From NCBI RefSeq assembly GCF_024171785.1, contig NZ_JAMTCK010000005.1:339591-403590 (forward strand): a stretch of DNA of 64,000 nt, read 5' to 3'. Below are positions 17,522 to 24,976 of the stretch, one piece after another. The position numbers and the translations under genes were made by a program. Origin of the DNA: Goodfellowiella coeruleoviolacea. Its GTDB lineage: Bacteria; Actinomycetota; Actinomycetes; Mycobacteriales; Pseudonocardiaceae. The notes beneath the pieces are model-generated. The model saw only the letters and a list, made by a program, of their open reading frames with translations. It was not told where the DNA came from and did no database searches. The number at the start of each line of letters is the position of its first letter. Positions within the stretch are counted from its first letter, which is position 1.

Positions 17522-18457
17522 GTGAACAGACCAGGCACACTGGTCCGGATGGGCGTACTGGCCCTGCTGTGGGGATCGAGCTTCCTGTGGATCAAACTCG
17601 CCCTCGGCGGGTTCTCCCCGGTACAGATCGCCCTGGTCAGGCTGGCTCTCGGGGCGGCGGTGCTGGTCGCGCTGACCTACTCGCGGAGCCATCCGCTGCC
17701 CCGGGACGGCCGGGTGTGGGCGCACATGGTGGTGGCCGCGCTCTTCGGCAACGCCGTGCCGTTCGTGCTCTTCGGCATCGGCGAGCAGCAGGTGAGTTCG
17801 GGCGTGGCCGGTGTGCTCAACGCCACCACCCCGCTGTGGGCGCTGCTGCTGGGCCTGGTGGTCAACCACGAACGGCGGATCCAGCCGGTGCGACTGCTCG
17901 GCCTGCTGCTGGGCTTCGCCGGCACCCTGTTGATCTTCGCGCCGTGGCAGGAAGCCGGCCTGACCAGCTGGGGGGCGTTGGCCTGCCTGGGCGCGGCGGG
18001 CAGCTACGCGGTCAGCTACGCCTACATCGGCCGCCACCTCACCGGCCGGGGTCTGGCGCCGACCGCGCTGTCCGCGACGCAGCTGGTCACCGCCACCGGG
18101 CTGACCGCGCTGGCCGTGCCGGTGGCCGGCACCCAGCACGTGCACCTGAGCCTGGCCGCGGTGCTCGCGGTGGTCGTGCTCGGCGTGTTCGGCACCGGGC
18201 TGGCGTTCGTGATCAACTACCGGTTGATCGCCGACGAGGGCGCCACCAACGCCACCACCGTGGGATACCTGCTGCCGGTGGTGTCCGTGCTGCTCGGCGC
18301 GGTGGCCCTGGACGAGCAGCTGAACCTGCGGGTGGTCGCCGGCATGCTGGTCGTCCTGGTGGGTGTGGCCCTGACCAGGCGGCAGCCCCGCCGCCCGGCC
18401 GCGGATGTTCCGGCGTCGGCCGCGCCGGTGCCCGCTTCGGCGGCGCGTTCGGACTAG
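17522..18457 (+). CDS. EamA/DMT superfamily transporter
   Basis: A 311-residue integral membrane protein with ten hydrophobic helices in two EamA repeats (MGVLALLWGSSFLWIKLALG near the start; second repeat from SWGALACLGAAGSYAVSYAY). The family exports amino acids, nucleosides or drugs. GTG 17522 has AAGGAGG upstream at the right distance; the in-frame ATG at 17453 lies inside the promoter/operator region and is not needed. A basic tail follows the last helix. Divergent from the LysR gene. Confidence 0.92.
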   Translation: MNRPGTLVRMGVLALLWGSSFLWIKLALGGFSPVQIALVRLALGAAVLVALTYSRSHPLPRDGRVWAHMVVAALFGNAVPFVLFGIGEQQVSSGVAGVLNATTPLWALLLGLVVNHERRIQPVRLLGLLLGFAGTLLIFAPWQEAGLTSWGALACLGAAGSYAVSYAYIGRHLTGRGLAPTALSATQLVTATGLTALAVPVAGTQHVHLSLAAVLAVVVLGVFGTGLAFVINYRLIADEGATNATTVGYLLPVVSVLLGAVALDEQLNLRVVAGMLVVLVGVALTRRQPRRPAADVPASAAPVPASAARSD

Positions 18458-18488
18458 TCGAGGCCGGCGGCGGCTCCGCCGGTTGTTG

Positions 18489-18592
18489 TAGGGTGGCCAC
18501 ATGCGTTGACCTTGACCCCGCGCACGGGGTCCGCCCCCAGCTCCTTCGCACGCACTCGACCTTTTTCGTCAGGCAACGAAGGAGCATTTCAC
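18489..18592 (+). promoter_or_regulatory. Structured leader with minimal ORF and RBS-sequestering hairpin before the phosphotransferase
   Basis: TAGGGT (18489-18494) ends six bases before ATG 18501, and ATG-CGT-TGA (18501-18509) is a two-codon ORF. GACCCCG (18514-18520) pairs with CGGGGTC (18525-18531) across a CGCA loop. Further on, GCTCCTTCG (18540-18548) is the exact complement of CGAAGGAGC (18577-18585), which contains the Shine-Dalgarno AAGGAG of the gene starting at GTG 18593. Translation is therefore probably repressed unless the leader refolds, the layout of translational attenuation of antibiotic-resistance genes. Confidence 0.6.
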
Positions 18593-19543
18593 GTGCACGA
18601 CCGCACGTTCGAACACCACCGCGGATTCACCGTTCCCGCTGCTTTCGCCGCCGCGCACAGCACGGTCGACGGGGTTGACTGGCAGGCCTGGATCGCCGCG
18701 CTGCCCGAACTCGCCACCGACTTCCTGGACCGCTGGCGGCTCCGGTTGGACGGCCCGCCGGCCCACGGTCAGGTCTCGCTGGTGCTGCCCGTGGTCCGCG
18801 CTGACGGCACGCCCGCCGCGCTCAAGTTGCAGCCGGTCACCGAGGAACACGCCACCGAGCCCGTTGGCCTGCGGGTCTGGAACGGCAACGGCGTGGTCCG
18901 CCTGCTCGACCACGACGTGGAGTCCGGCACGATGCTGCTGGAGCGGCTGGACGCGGCCCGTTCGCTGTCCAGCGTCGCGGACGACATGGCGGCCACGCAG
19001 ATCCTGGCCGAACTGCTCGCCCGGTTGGTCGCCGTGCCGGCCCCGGCTGGCCTGCGCACCCTGGCCGACATCGCCGCCGCCATGCTCGACGAGGTGCCCA
19101 GGGCGCTGCCCGCCCTGGCCGACCCGGCCGACCGCGCGCTGCTGCGCACGTGGGCCTCGGCCGTCCGCGAGCTGCTGCCCGAACCCGGCGACCGGCTGCT
19201 GCACTGGGACCTGCACTTCGACAACGTGCTGGCCACCCTCCCGGGTAGCGACCGAGGACCGTGGCTGGCCATCGACCCGAAGCCGCTGGCCGGCGACCCC
19301 GGGTTCGACCTGTGGCCGGCCCTGGACAACCGCTGGGACGACGTGGTGGCGAGCGGGAACGTGGCGGCGGCGGTGCGTCGCCGCTTCGACCTGCTGACCG
19401 AGGTCGTCGGCATCGACCGGGAGCGGGCGGTCGGCTGGACGCTCGGGCGGCTGCTGCAGAACGCGCTGTGGGACGTCGAGGACGGCGAGACCGCCCTGCC
19501 GCCGGCTCAGGTCGCCATTGCCGAGGCCCTGCTGGCGCGGTGA
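18593..19543 (+). CDS. Aminoglycoside/hydroxyurea phosphotransferase family protein (APH(6)-like)
   Basis: A 316-residue kinase of the APH_6_hur family, which includes streptomycin 6-phosphotransferases and hydroxyurea kinase. Landmarks: DFLDRWRLRLDGPPAHG near the N-terminus, LKLQPV (ATP-binding Lys), LLERLDAARSL, the catalytic loop HWDLHFDNVL (about 204-213) and IDPKPLAGDPGFDL. GTG 18593 is preceded by AAGGAG eight bases away. It would phosphorylate an aminoglycoside-like or small hydroxyl substrate in the cytoplasm; actual drug specificity cannot be read from the sequence. Its leader suggests inducible translation. Confidence 0.85.
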   Translation: MHDRTFEHHRGFTVPAAFAAAHSTVDGVDWQAWIAALPELATDFLDRWRLRLDGPPAHGQVSLVLPVVRADGTPAALKLQPVTEEHATEPVGLRVWNGNGVVRLLDHDVESGTMLLERLDAARSLSSVADDMAATQILAELLARLVAVPAPAGLRTLADIAAAMLDEVPRALPALADPADRALLRTWASAVRELLPEPGDRLLHWDLHFDNVLATLPGSDRGPWLAIDPKPLAGDPGFDLWPALDNRWDDVVASGNVAAAVRRRFDLLTEVVGIDRERAVGWTLGRLLQNALWDVEDGETALPPAQVAIAEALLAR

Positions 19544-20036
19544 CGCCGAGTCCCCGGCTGGATCGCCCACCGGGGTTGCCCGGTGGGCTCGCGGTGGCCC
19601 GGTGGCTGGCGGTCCTCGCCCGGGCGGGCTGGCAGCACCCGCGGGGTGCGGGCCGGCTAGCGGGGCGACCACGCGGGTAGCACACCGCGGTCGCTCGCGG
19701 GGGTAAACCGCGAAATCGGGGCGGCCCTGTGGATGACCAGCGGGTTGTCCACAGGGCCGCGCCGCTGGCCTGTTCCCGGGGGGTGGGCGGCGATAGGCTG
19801 GCTTCGGGGTCGCCCCCCAGGGAAGGGCGGGGGAAGGTGCCTGGGCCGGCCGCCGCCTGCTCCCCGCGCGAAGCCTCGGGGAACTCGCTGCCGCACGCGA
19901 AAGACCCCGCCAGCGCCGACCACGCCACGCCGGTGGCTTGCGCCGCCGAACCGACCTGAACCGCTTCGGTCCGGCCAGCGCCCGGACGCCGACCTCCCGG
20001 CAAGCCGTCATGCGCAACATGCCGGACAGCGGTTCG
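19544..20036. other. Convergent intergenic region holding element copy A
   Basis: About 490 bp between the phosphotransferase and the TetR gene. No protein gene is supported. It contains a 13-bp perfect stem, DnaA-box-like 9-mers and the shared TAGGCT/C6 hairpin element, followed by GC-rich filler to 20036. Confidence 0.6.
19721..19845 (+). repeat. Dispersed intergenic element, copy A (DnaA-box, TAGGCT, C6 hairpin)
   Basis: GCGGCCCTGTGGA (19721-19733) pairs perfectly with TCCACAGGGCCGC (19748-19760), and TTGTCCACA (19745-19753) matches the actinomycete DnaA box. Forty bases on is GATAGGCTGG with TAGGCT at 19794-19799, then GGGGTCGCCCCCC and GGGAAGGGCGGGGG, able to form a C/G hairpin. The same order and spacing recur at two other loci. 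No start codon follows TAGGCT at leaderless distance, so the product, if transcribed, is probably RNA. Confidence 0.6.
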
Positions 20037-20693
20037 TCAGGGCAACTCCGCGGTGAGCAACCGCAAGCCGTGCTCGAACAGCTCGGTCAGATCCATTCCC
20101 GTCAAGCGGTCCTGGGTCTCGGCGAGGTGAGGGTATTCGCCGTGCCGGATCGCCTGGCGCAGGCTGTCGATCTCAGCGGACAGTTCCGGGCTCGGCTGGC
20201 TCGCCGCTTGTTCCTCCAGGACATGACCCGTCGTGAAGTGCAGGAGCAAGTGCGCTGTCCTGGTCGCCGCGGAGGCATCGAGCCCAGCCTCCCGCAAGGC
20301 GCTGCCGAGGGCTTCGGCGAATCCCAGGGTGTTCGGCCCAGTGGCATGGGTGCCCGCGTACACCCGCGCCCCGTCGCGATAGGACAGAAGAGCGGCGCGC
20401 AGGCTCTTCATCAGCGCCCACACCCGTTCGCGCGGCTGGGTCACTCCCTCCGCCGCGTCACGACAGCCCTCCAGCATCGCCTCGGCCATGGCGGTCAGCA
20501 GAGCCCGCTTCGTCGGGAAGTAGCCGTACAGCGTGCCCACCTGGACCCCGACCGCCGTGGCCAGTTTCCTCATGGTGAGCGCGTCCAGCCCGATGTCACC
20601 GAGCAGGCGGAGCGCGGTGGCGGTGACCTGGGCCCGGTCGGCGGCCTGGGGCCGGCCACGGGGACGGCGTTCTCGGGGTGGGTTCGCGGTCAT
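20037..20693 (-). CDS. TetR family regulator of the divergent monooxygenase operon
   Basis: A 218-residue repressor. The N-terminal HTH (VTATALRLLGDIGLDALTMRKLATAVGVQ..., recognition part VGTLYGYF) follows a basic arm RRPRGRPQ; the C-terminal part is an all-helical TetR_C ligand domain. ATG 20693 is ten bases after a TAGGCT box on the minus strand. It is divergent from the operon starting 20793, and a GAACGATGTTC palindrome lies just after that operon's promoter, so it most likely represses it until a small aromatic or lipophilic ligand binds (inference). Confidence 0.92.
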   Translation of the reverse strand: MTANPPRERRPRGRPQAADRAQVTATALRLLGDIGLDALTMRKLATAVGVQVGTLYGYFPTKRALLTAMAEAMLEGCRDAAEGVTQPRERVWALMKSLRAALLSYRDGARVYAGTHATGPNTLGFAEALGSALREAGLDASAATRTAHLLLHFTTGHVLEEQAASQPSPELSAEIDSLRQAIRHGEYPHLAETQDRLTGMDLTELFEHGLRLLTAELP

Positions 20694-20717
20694 GTCCTGC
20701 GGAGCCTATCAGCGGAT

Positions 20718-20772
20718 TTGACCACCGGATGGGCGCTCTGCATACTGACGAAGCATTAAATGAACGATGTTC
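20718..20772 (+). promoter_or_regulatory. Operon promoter with TetR operator
   Basis: TTGACC (20718-20723) and CATACT (20741-20746) are 17 bp apart, a good housekeeping promoter. GAACGATGTTC (20762-20772) is an 11-bp inverted repeat placed about 10-20 bases after the predicted transcription start, where a bound TetR dimer would block elongation. Confidence 0.6.
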
Positions 20773-20792
20773 GGAAAATTAGGGAGGTGGCC

Positions 20793-22283
20793 GTGGACAC
20801 CGATGTGGTGATCAGCGGCGCGGGCCCGACGGGCCTGTTGCTCGCCGCTGAACTGGCGCTGGCGGGCGTGCGCGTGCGGGTACTTGAACGGCGGCAGCGG
20901 CGGCACCAACAGTCCCGTGCCCTGACACTGCACCCCCGGAGCATCGAGATCCTCGACCTCAGGGGCATCGCCGAGCGGTTCCTGGCCCTGGGCCACACCG
21001 TCCCGGGCTGGCATTTCGCGGGCCTGCCGAAGCACCTCGACTTCTCAGTCCTGGACACCCGGCACGGCTACACGCTGTTCCTGGAGCAAGCCCGTACCGA
21101 GAGGCTGCTGGAGGAACGCGCGCGAGAACTGGGCGTCGAGGTCTGCTACGGGCACGAAGTCGTGTCTCTGGCACAGGACGACGACGGCGTCACCGTCACG
21201 GGAACAGCTCCGGGCGGGGAGTTCCACCTCCGCGCGGCGTACCTCGTGGGCTGCGACGGCGGCCGGAGCACGGTGCGGGCGTGCGCGGGCATCGGCTTCC
21301 CGGGCACGGACGGCACGATGAGCGCGATGCTCGGCGACTTCGCTGTCGTCGACAAGGAAGCCATCGCCGCCGCCGGACGGACTCCGGTCCTGATCACCCC
21401 GCTGACCGGCGGGCTGACCCGCTTCGTCCTCGCCGACGCGGAGAGGATGCGGGTGCCCGCGACGGAGCCGGTCACCTTCGCGGAGTTCAGGGACGCGCTG
21501 GTCCGCCTGGCCGGCACGTCCTTCGGGATCGCGGAGCCGAAATGGTTGTCCCGCTTCGGGAACGCGACACGACTGACGGAGAAGTACCGCGACAGAAGAA
21601 TCTTCTTGGCGGGCGATGCCGCGCACATCCACTTCCCGGCGGCGGGCCAGGGCCTCAACACCGGGCTGCAGGACGCGATGAACCTGGGGTGGAAACTCGC
21701 CGCCGACATCAACGGCTGGGCACCGCCCGGCCTGCTCGACACGTACCACTCGGAGCGATTCCCGGTGGGCCAGCTGGTCACCGACAACACCCAGGCGCAG
21801 ACCCTGCTGCTGGAACTCACCCTGGTGCCCGAATACAGCCGGCCGGTGAGCGCGCTGCGAGCGATGATGGACTCCCTGCTCGACATCCCCGACGTGAACA
21901 CCCGACTGGCCGGGCAGGTGTCCGCGCTGGCGACGTGCTACCCCGCGCCTGGCGAGGATCCGCTGGTCGGCACCCGCATGCCGGACATCGCGCTGGGTTC
22001 GCCCGGCCTCCGGGTCTCGACACTGCTGCACGCCGGCACGTTCGGCTACATCGACTTCTCCGGAGCCGGTGCCGCGCAGGTCGCCGAGGGCTGGACGGGC
22101 CGGATCACCGTGGCCGCCGGCGGTGATCGGTCCTGGGCCGACGACGTCAGCGAGGTGCTGGTACGACCGGACGGCCACATCGCCTGGGTTCGCCGCGAGA
22201 ACTCCCCGCCGGATGCCGCCACCCGACAGGCACGGCTCGCGGCCTGGGCTGGCACTCCTGCGCAGCCGGCGGTGCGGCGATGA
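20793..22283 (+). CDS. FAD-dependent aromatic monooxygenase (PheA/TfdB, PF01494 type)
   Basis: A 496-residue class A flavoprotein hydroxylase. Rossmann motif GAGPTG at residues ~9-14, an arginine-rich end of the second strand (LERRQRR), the DG motif in VGCDGGRSTVR, and the GD motif FLAGDAAHIHFPAAGQGLN near 272. A C-terminal thioredoxin-like domain (GTRMPDIAL onward) is typical of polyketide or phenol hydroxylases. It uses NAD(P)H and O2. GTG 20793 is preferred over ATG 20760 because AGGGAGG precedes it. First gene of an operon in which each stop overlaps the next start. Confidence 0.93.
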   Translation: MDTDVVISGAGPTGLLLAAELALAGVRVRVLERRQRRHQQSRALTLHPRSIEILDLRGIAERFLALGHTVPGWHFAGLPKHLDFSVLDTRHGYTLFLEQARTERLLEERARELGVEVCYGHEVVSLAQDDDGVTVTGTAPGGEFHLRAAYLVGCDGGRSTVRACAGIGFPGTDGTMSAMLGDFAVVDKEAIAAAGRTPVLITPLTGGLTRFVLADAERMRVPATEPVTFAEFRDALVRLAGTSFGIAEPKWLSRFGNATRLTEKYRDRRIFLAGDAAHIHFPAAGQGLNTGLQDAMNLGWKLAADINGWAPPGLLDTYHSERFPVGQLVTDNTQAQTLLLELTLVPEYSRPVSALRAMMDSLLDIPDVNTRLAGQVSALATCYPAPGEDPLVGTRMPDIALGSPGLRVSTLLHAGTFGYIDFSGAGAAQVAEGWTGRITVAAGGDRSWADDVSEVLVRPDGHIAWVRRENSPPDAATRQARLAAWAGTPAQPAVRR

Positions 22284-22681
22284 GTTCTCCCGAGTACCTG
22301 ACTCCCGCCGGCCTGCACCACGTTCCGGGAGCCTTCACGCCGGCCGTACTCGTTCGCGGCGCGGATCTGCTCTTCGTGTCCGGCCAGGTGGCGTGGGCCG
22401 AGAACGGCGCGCTGACCGGCGAGGACCACGTGACCCAGATGCGCCGGATCGCGCACAACCTCGACGTCGTGCTGGCCACCGCCGGGTGCGGACGCGAACA
22501 CGTCATCAAGGAAACCGTCTACGTCGTGGGCTACCGGCCCGAGCTGATTCCCGGGCTCTTCGAACCCCTGCGCCGTGGGGTGCCGGTGGCACCGGCCAGC
22601 ACGCTCGTCGGGGTGTCGGCGCTGTTCGATCCTGGCGCCCTGGTGGAGGTCGACGTCGTCGCGAGGGTTCCGGCCCCATGA
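22280..22681 (+). CDS. RidA/YjgF/UK114 family protein
   Basis: A 133-residue small homotrimeric-type protein. Landmarks: LFVSGQVAW, a C-terminal VGVSALFDPGALVEVDVVA, matching the RidA fold. Canonical members deaminate enamines/imines; other members act as 2-aminomuconate deaminases or in cyclisation steps. The canonical catalytic Arg of RidA (in RNCLANL-like motifs) is not obvious here; the segment reads ASTLVGVSALF, so activity may differ. Overlaps the monooxygenase stop (ATGA). Confidence 0.88.
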   Translation: MSSPEYLTPAGLHHVPGAFTPAVLVRGADLLFVSGQVAWAENGALTGEDHVTQMRRIAHNLDVVLATAGCGREHVIKETVYVVGYRPELIPGLFEPLRRGVPVAPASTLVGVSALFDPGALVEVDVVARVPAP

Positions 22682-23352
22682 GCCGGTACCTCCTGGTGCA
22701 CGGTTCGTGGTGCGGCGGCTGGGTGTGGGACCGGATCGCCACCCGGTTGCGCGAGCGCGGACACACGGTCATCACCCCCACTCTCACCGGCCCCGGGGAA
22801 ACGGAAATCGCGGAGCCCGGCCTGATGCACCACATCCACGAGGTCACGCGACTGCTCGAAGACCAGACGATCCTGGTGGGGCACAGCTACGGAGGCATGG
22901 TCGTGGCGGGAGCCGCGGGCGTGCGTCCGCGATGCGTACTCCGCACGGTCTACCTCGACGCTTTTCTGCCCTCTCCCGGTGAATCCGCTTTCGATCTGCT
23001 GCCGGTGATCCGCGGCCCGTTCACCGATGCGGCCCTGGGAGCGGGCGGCAGAACGGTGCCACCGTTCGGACTCGATCGCCTCGGCTTCACCGATCCCGAC
23101 CTGGTTGCCCGGCTACGGCCGATCAGCATGGCCACGCACGAAGAACCCCTGCCGTGGAGCACGGGTGGTGGCGATCAGCCTCCCGTTCGTTACGTGCGGT
23201 GCGGCGATCGGTCGCCGTTCTCCCCCATGGCCGTCCGCGCCCGGGAGCGTGGCGCGGAGTGCCTGACCATCGCGACAGGTCACGCGGGACTGTGGAGCAC
23301 ACCCGACGAGGTGTGCGCGGCCATCACCAACGACATGGGGGAAACGACATGA
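22678..23352 (+). CDS. Alpha/beta hydrolase, methylesterase/hydroxynitrile-lyase-like
   Basis: A 224-residue hydrolase. HGSWCGGWVWD near residues 8-18 and the nucleophile elbow VGHSYGGMV (Ser about 70) are typical of the plant SABP2/hydroxynitrile-lyase-like family and their bacterial relatives. The catalytic His lies in ATGHAGLWSTPDEV near the C-terminus. It starts by ATGA overlap with the RidA gene and ends by ATGA overlap with the next gene. It probably hydrolyses an ester or C-C bond in the operon's product (inference). Confidence 0.88.
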   Translation: MSRYLLVHGSWCGGWVWDRIATRLRERGHTVITPTLTGPGETEIAEPGLMHHIHEVTRLLEDQTILVGHSYGGMVVAGAAGVRPRCVLRTVYLDAFLPSPGESAFDLLPVIRGPFTDAALGAGGRTVPPFGLDRLGFTDPDLVARLRPISMATHEEPLPWSTGGGDQPPVRYVRCGDRSPFSPMAVRARERGAECLTIATGHAGLWSTPDEVCAAITNDMGETT

Positions 23353-23687
23353 CCGTTGAACTCGAACGGGCGATCACCGAGCAGGCATGGACCAACCCGC
23401 GGTTCCGGGAACTCCTGCGCACCGACCCGAAGGGGGCTCTGGCCGAACTCGGCGTTGCAGTACCGGACGGGATCGAGGTGGACGTCCGGATCCAAGACCG
23501 CGACACCCTCTACTACCTGGTTCCCCCGCTCCGCACCGGCACACCGGCGCGCGGCGGTGTCAACCAGATCGACCTGTGGAGAAGCGCGGACATGTTCTGC
23601 TGGATCCTGCCCGAAAAGCTGAAGGTGTCGCTGCTGGCGATGCGCCGCGCCTTCCGCGAGGCCGCCGAGGTGCGCGATGACACCTGA
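23349..23687 (+). CDS. Nitrile-hydratase-leader-like (NHLP-type) small protein, first of a pair
   Basis: A 112-residue protein. Residues ~13-35 (AWTNPRFRELLRTDPKGAL, AELG) match the nitrile hydratase alpha-like leader domain used as the leader of some RiPP precursors; then follows DTLYYLVPP. The tail of ~45 residues starts after an RGG (a possible Gly-Gly cleavage site) and is rich in aromatic residues with one Cys (DLWRSADMFCWILPEK). It lacks the CTLCSC metal claw of true nitrile hydratase. It might be a RiPP precursor or a carrier/partner subunit. No maturase is seen nearby. Confidence 0.6.
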   Translation: MTVELERAITEQAWTNPRFRELLRTDPKGALAELGVAVPDGIEVDVRIQDRDTLYYLVPPLRTGTPARGGVNQIDLWRSADMFCWILPEKLKVSLLAMRRAFREAAEVRDDT

Positions 23688-24051
23688 GGAGTTCACCGAG
23701 GAGCATTTCCGGCTGCTCACCACTGATCGGCACGTGCGCGACGAGTTCGTGGCAGATCCCGAGGCGGCGCTGGAACGCCACTTCGGCTATCTGCCGGCCG
23801 GCGACTACCGCGTCGAGAGCGTTGACGAGCGGCCCGACCTCATCATCATCCTCATCCCCGCTCCTCCGGACGGTGCCGACGGGAACGACGCTGTGCTCGG
23901 CGACGTCAGCGAACGCGTCTTCGACCTGCTCCACACCGAGGTGGGCATCGGCGGGTACCTCATCCCCGACGTGCGCCTGACGTGGGTCTTGCGCGACCTG
24001 CGCTCGAACTGGCTCCGCCTTGCCTCGGAGCGAGCGGGCACCGATCAGTAG
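23677..24051 (+). CDS. Nitrile-hydratase-leader-like small protein, second of a pair
   Basis: A 124-residue acidic protein overlapping the previous gene by 11 bases. Its first ~60 residues repeat the same plan (HVRDEFVADPEAALERHFG, LIIILIPAP). The C-terminal part (GGYLIPDVRLTWVLRDLRSNW) roughly parallels the Trp-containing helix of the first member, suggesting the two are paralogues that may form a heterodimer or be two precursor peptides. No Cys is present. Last gene of the operon. Function not known. Confidence 0.55.
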   Translation: MTPEEFTEEHFRLLTTDRHVRDEFVADPEAALERHFGYLPAGDYRVESVDERPDLIIILIPAPPDGADGNDAVLGDVSERVFDLLHTEVGIGGYLIPDVRLTWVLRDLRSNWLRLASERAGTDQ

Positions 24052-24286
24052 TGCGCACGACGCTCACATGTCCGGGAGTCGCCGGGATCGGGTCGCCGGC
24101 GCCCGGAGTGGGCTGACAAGCCTGCCCCGCCCGTCCCGCGTCCGGGGAAGGGCGGGGCGCGCCGGGGCGGGAACGCACCACCAGCACCCCGCCGACACCC
24201 GCGTTCACCTGCGGCGCCACCCGGGCTAGCCGGCGGTCGGGCCGGAGCCGCGACCACGGTCAGCGCTGCTGCCGGGCGCCGCGCGG
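24052..24286. terminator. Convergent intergenic hairpin
   Basis: GCCCCGCCC (24124-24132) pairs with GGGCGGGGC (24150-24158) between the small-protein operon and the response regulator gene; likely a shared terminator without a U-run. Confidence 0.45.
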
Positions 24287-24976
24287 TCAGACCAGCCGGC
24301 GGTCGGACGCCCAGCGGGACAGCTCGTAGCGGTTGGACAGCTGGGTCTTGCGCAGCACGCTGGACACGTGGGTCTCCACGGTCTTGACCGAGATGAACAG
24401 CTCCGAGGCGATCTCCTTGTAGGCGTAGCCGCGGGCCAGCAACCGCAGCACGTCCCGCTCCCTCGGCGTGAGCAGGTCCAGGTCCGGGTCGTTGATGGGC
24501 GCGGCGCCCGGCCGGTCGGCGAACGCGTCCAGCACGAAGCCGGCCAGCCGCGGCGAGAACACCGCATCCCCCTCGGCGACCCGGCACACCGCCCTGGCCA
24601 GTTCCTGGCTGGAGATGGTCTTGGTGACGTAGCCGCGCGCACCGGCCCGGATCACCGCGATGACGTCCTCGGCCGCGTCCGACACGGACAGGGCCAGGAA
24701 CACCACGTCGGGGTGCTCCGGCCGGACCCGGCGCAGCACCTCGGCGCCGCCGCCGTCGGGCATGTGCACGTCGAGCAGCACCACGTCGGGACGCAGGTGG
24801 CCGATGCCGGCCACCGCCTCGCCCACCGAACCGGCCTCGCCCACCACCTCGACCTGGTCGGTGACCGTGTCCAGTTCCGCCCGCACCCCGGCCCGGAACA
24901 GCGCGTGGTCGTCGACCAGGAAAACCCGTACCGGCTGCTGCCGCGCGGTCGCGGCCGCGCCCTCGGTTGCCGTCAC
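24287..24976 (-). CDS. NarL/FixJ family response regulator (MacR-like)
   Basis: A 229-residue regulator. Receiver domain with acidic pocket Asp22-Asp23, phospho-acceptor Asp69 (VVLLDVHMP) and Lys119 (YVTKTIS); LuxR-type HTH at the C-terminus (LTPRERDVLRLLARGYAYKEIA, SVKTVETHVSSVLRK). The start overlaps the end of the kinase gene by four bases, so the pair is co-translated. By analogy with streptomycete MacRS it probably controls envelope-related PspC/lipoprotein genes (inference). Confidence 0.94.
   Translation of the reverse strand: MTATEGAAATARQQPVRVFLVDDHALFRAGVRAELDTVTDQVEVVGEAGSVGEAVAGIGHLRPDVVLLDVHMPDGGGAEVLRRVRPEHPDVVFLALSVSDAAEDVIAVIRAGARGYVTKTISSQELARAVCRVAEGDAVFSPRLAGFVLDAFADRPGAAPINDPDLDLLTPRERDVLRLLARGYAYKEIASELFISVKTVETHVSSVLRKTQLSNRYELSRWASDRRLV

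Noticed and set aside
19721-19845. Element A as the known 6C RNA of actinomycetes
   Set aside because: It has C6 runs, but the C's can pair with a G-run instead of forming two C6 loops, and the DnaA-like boxes are not part of that family as I know it.
20760-20792. Longer monooxygenase start at ATG 20760
   Set aside because: The TetR palindrome overlaps it and the Shine-Dalgarno AGGGAGG fits GTG 20793.
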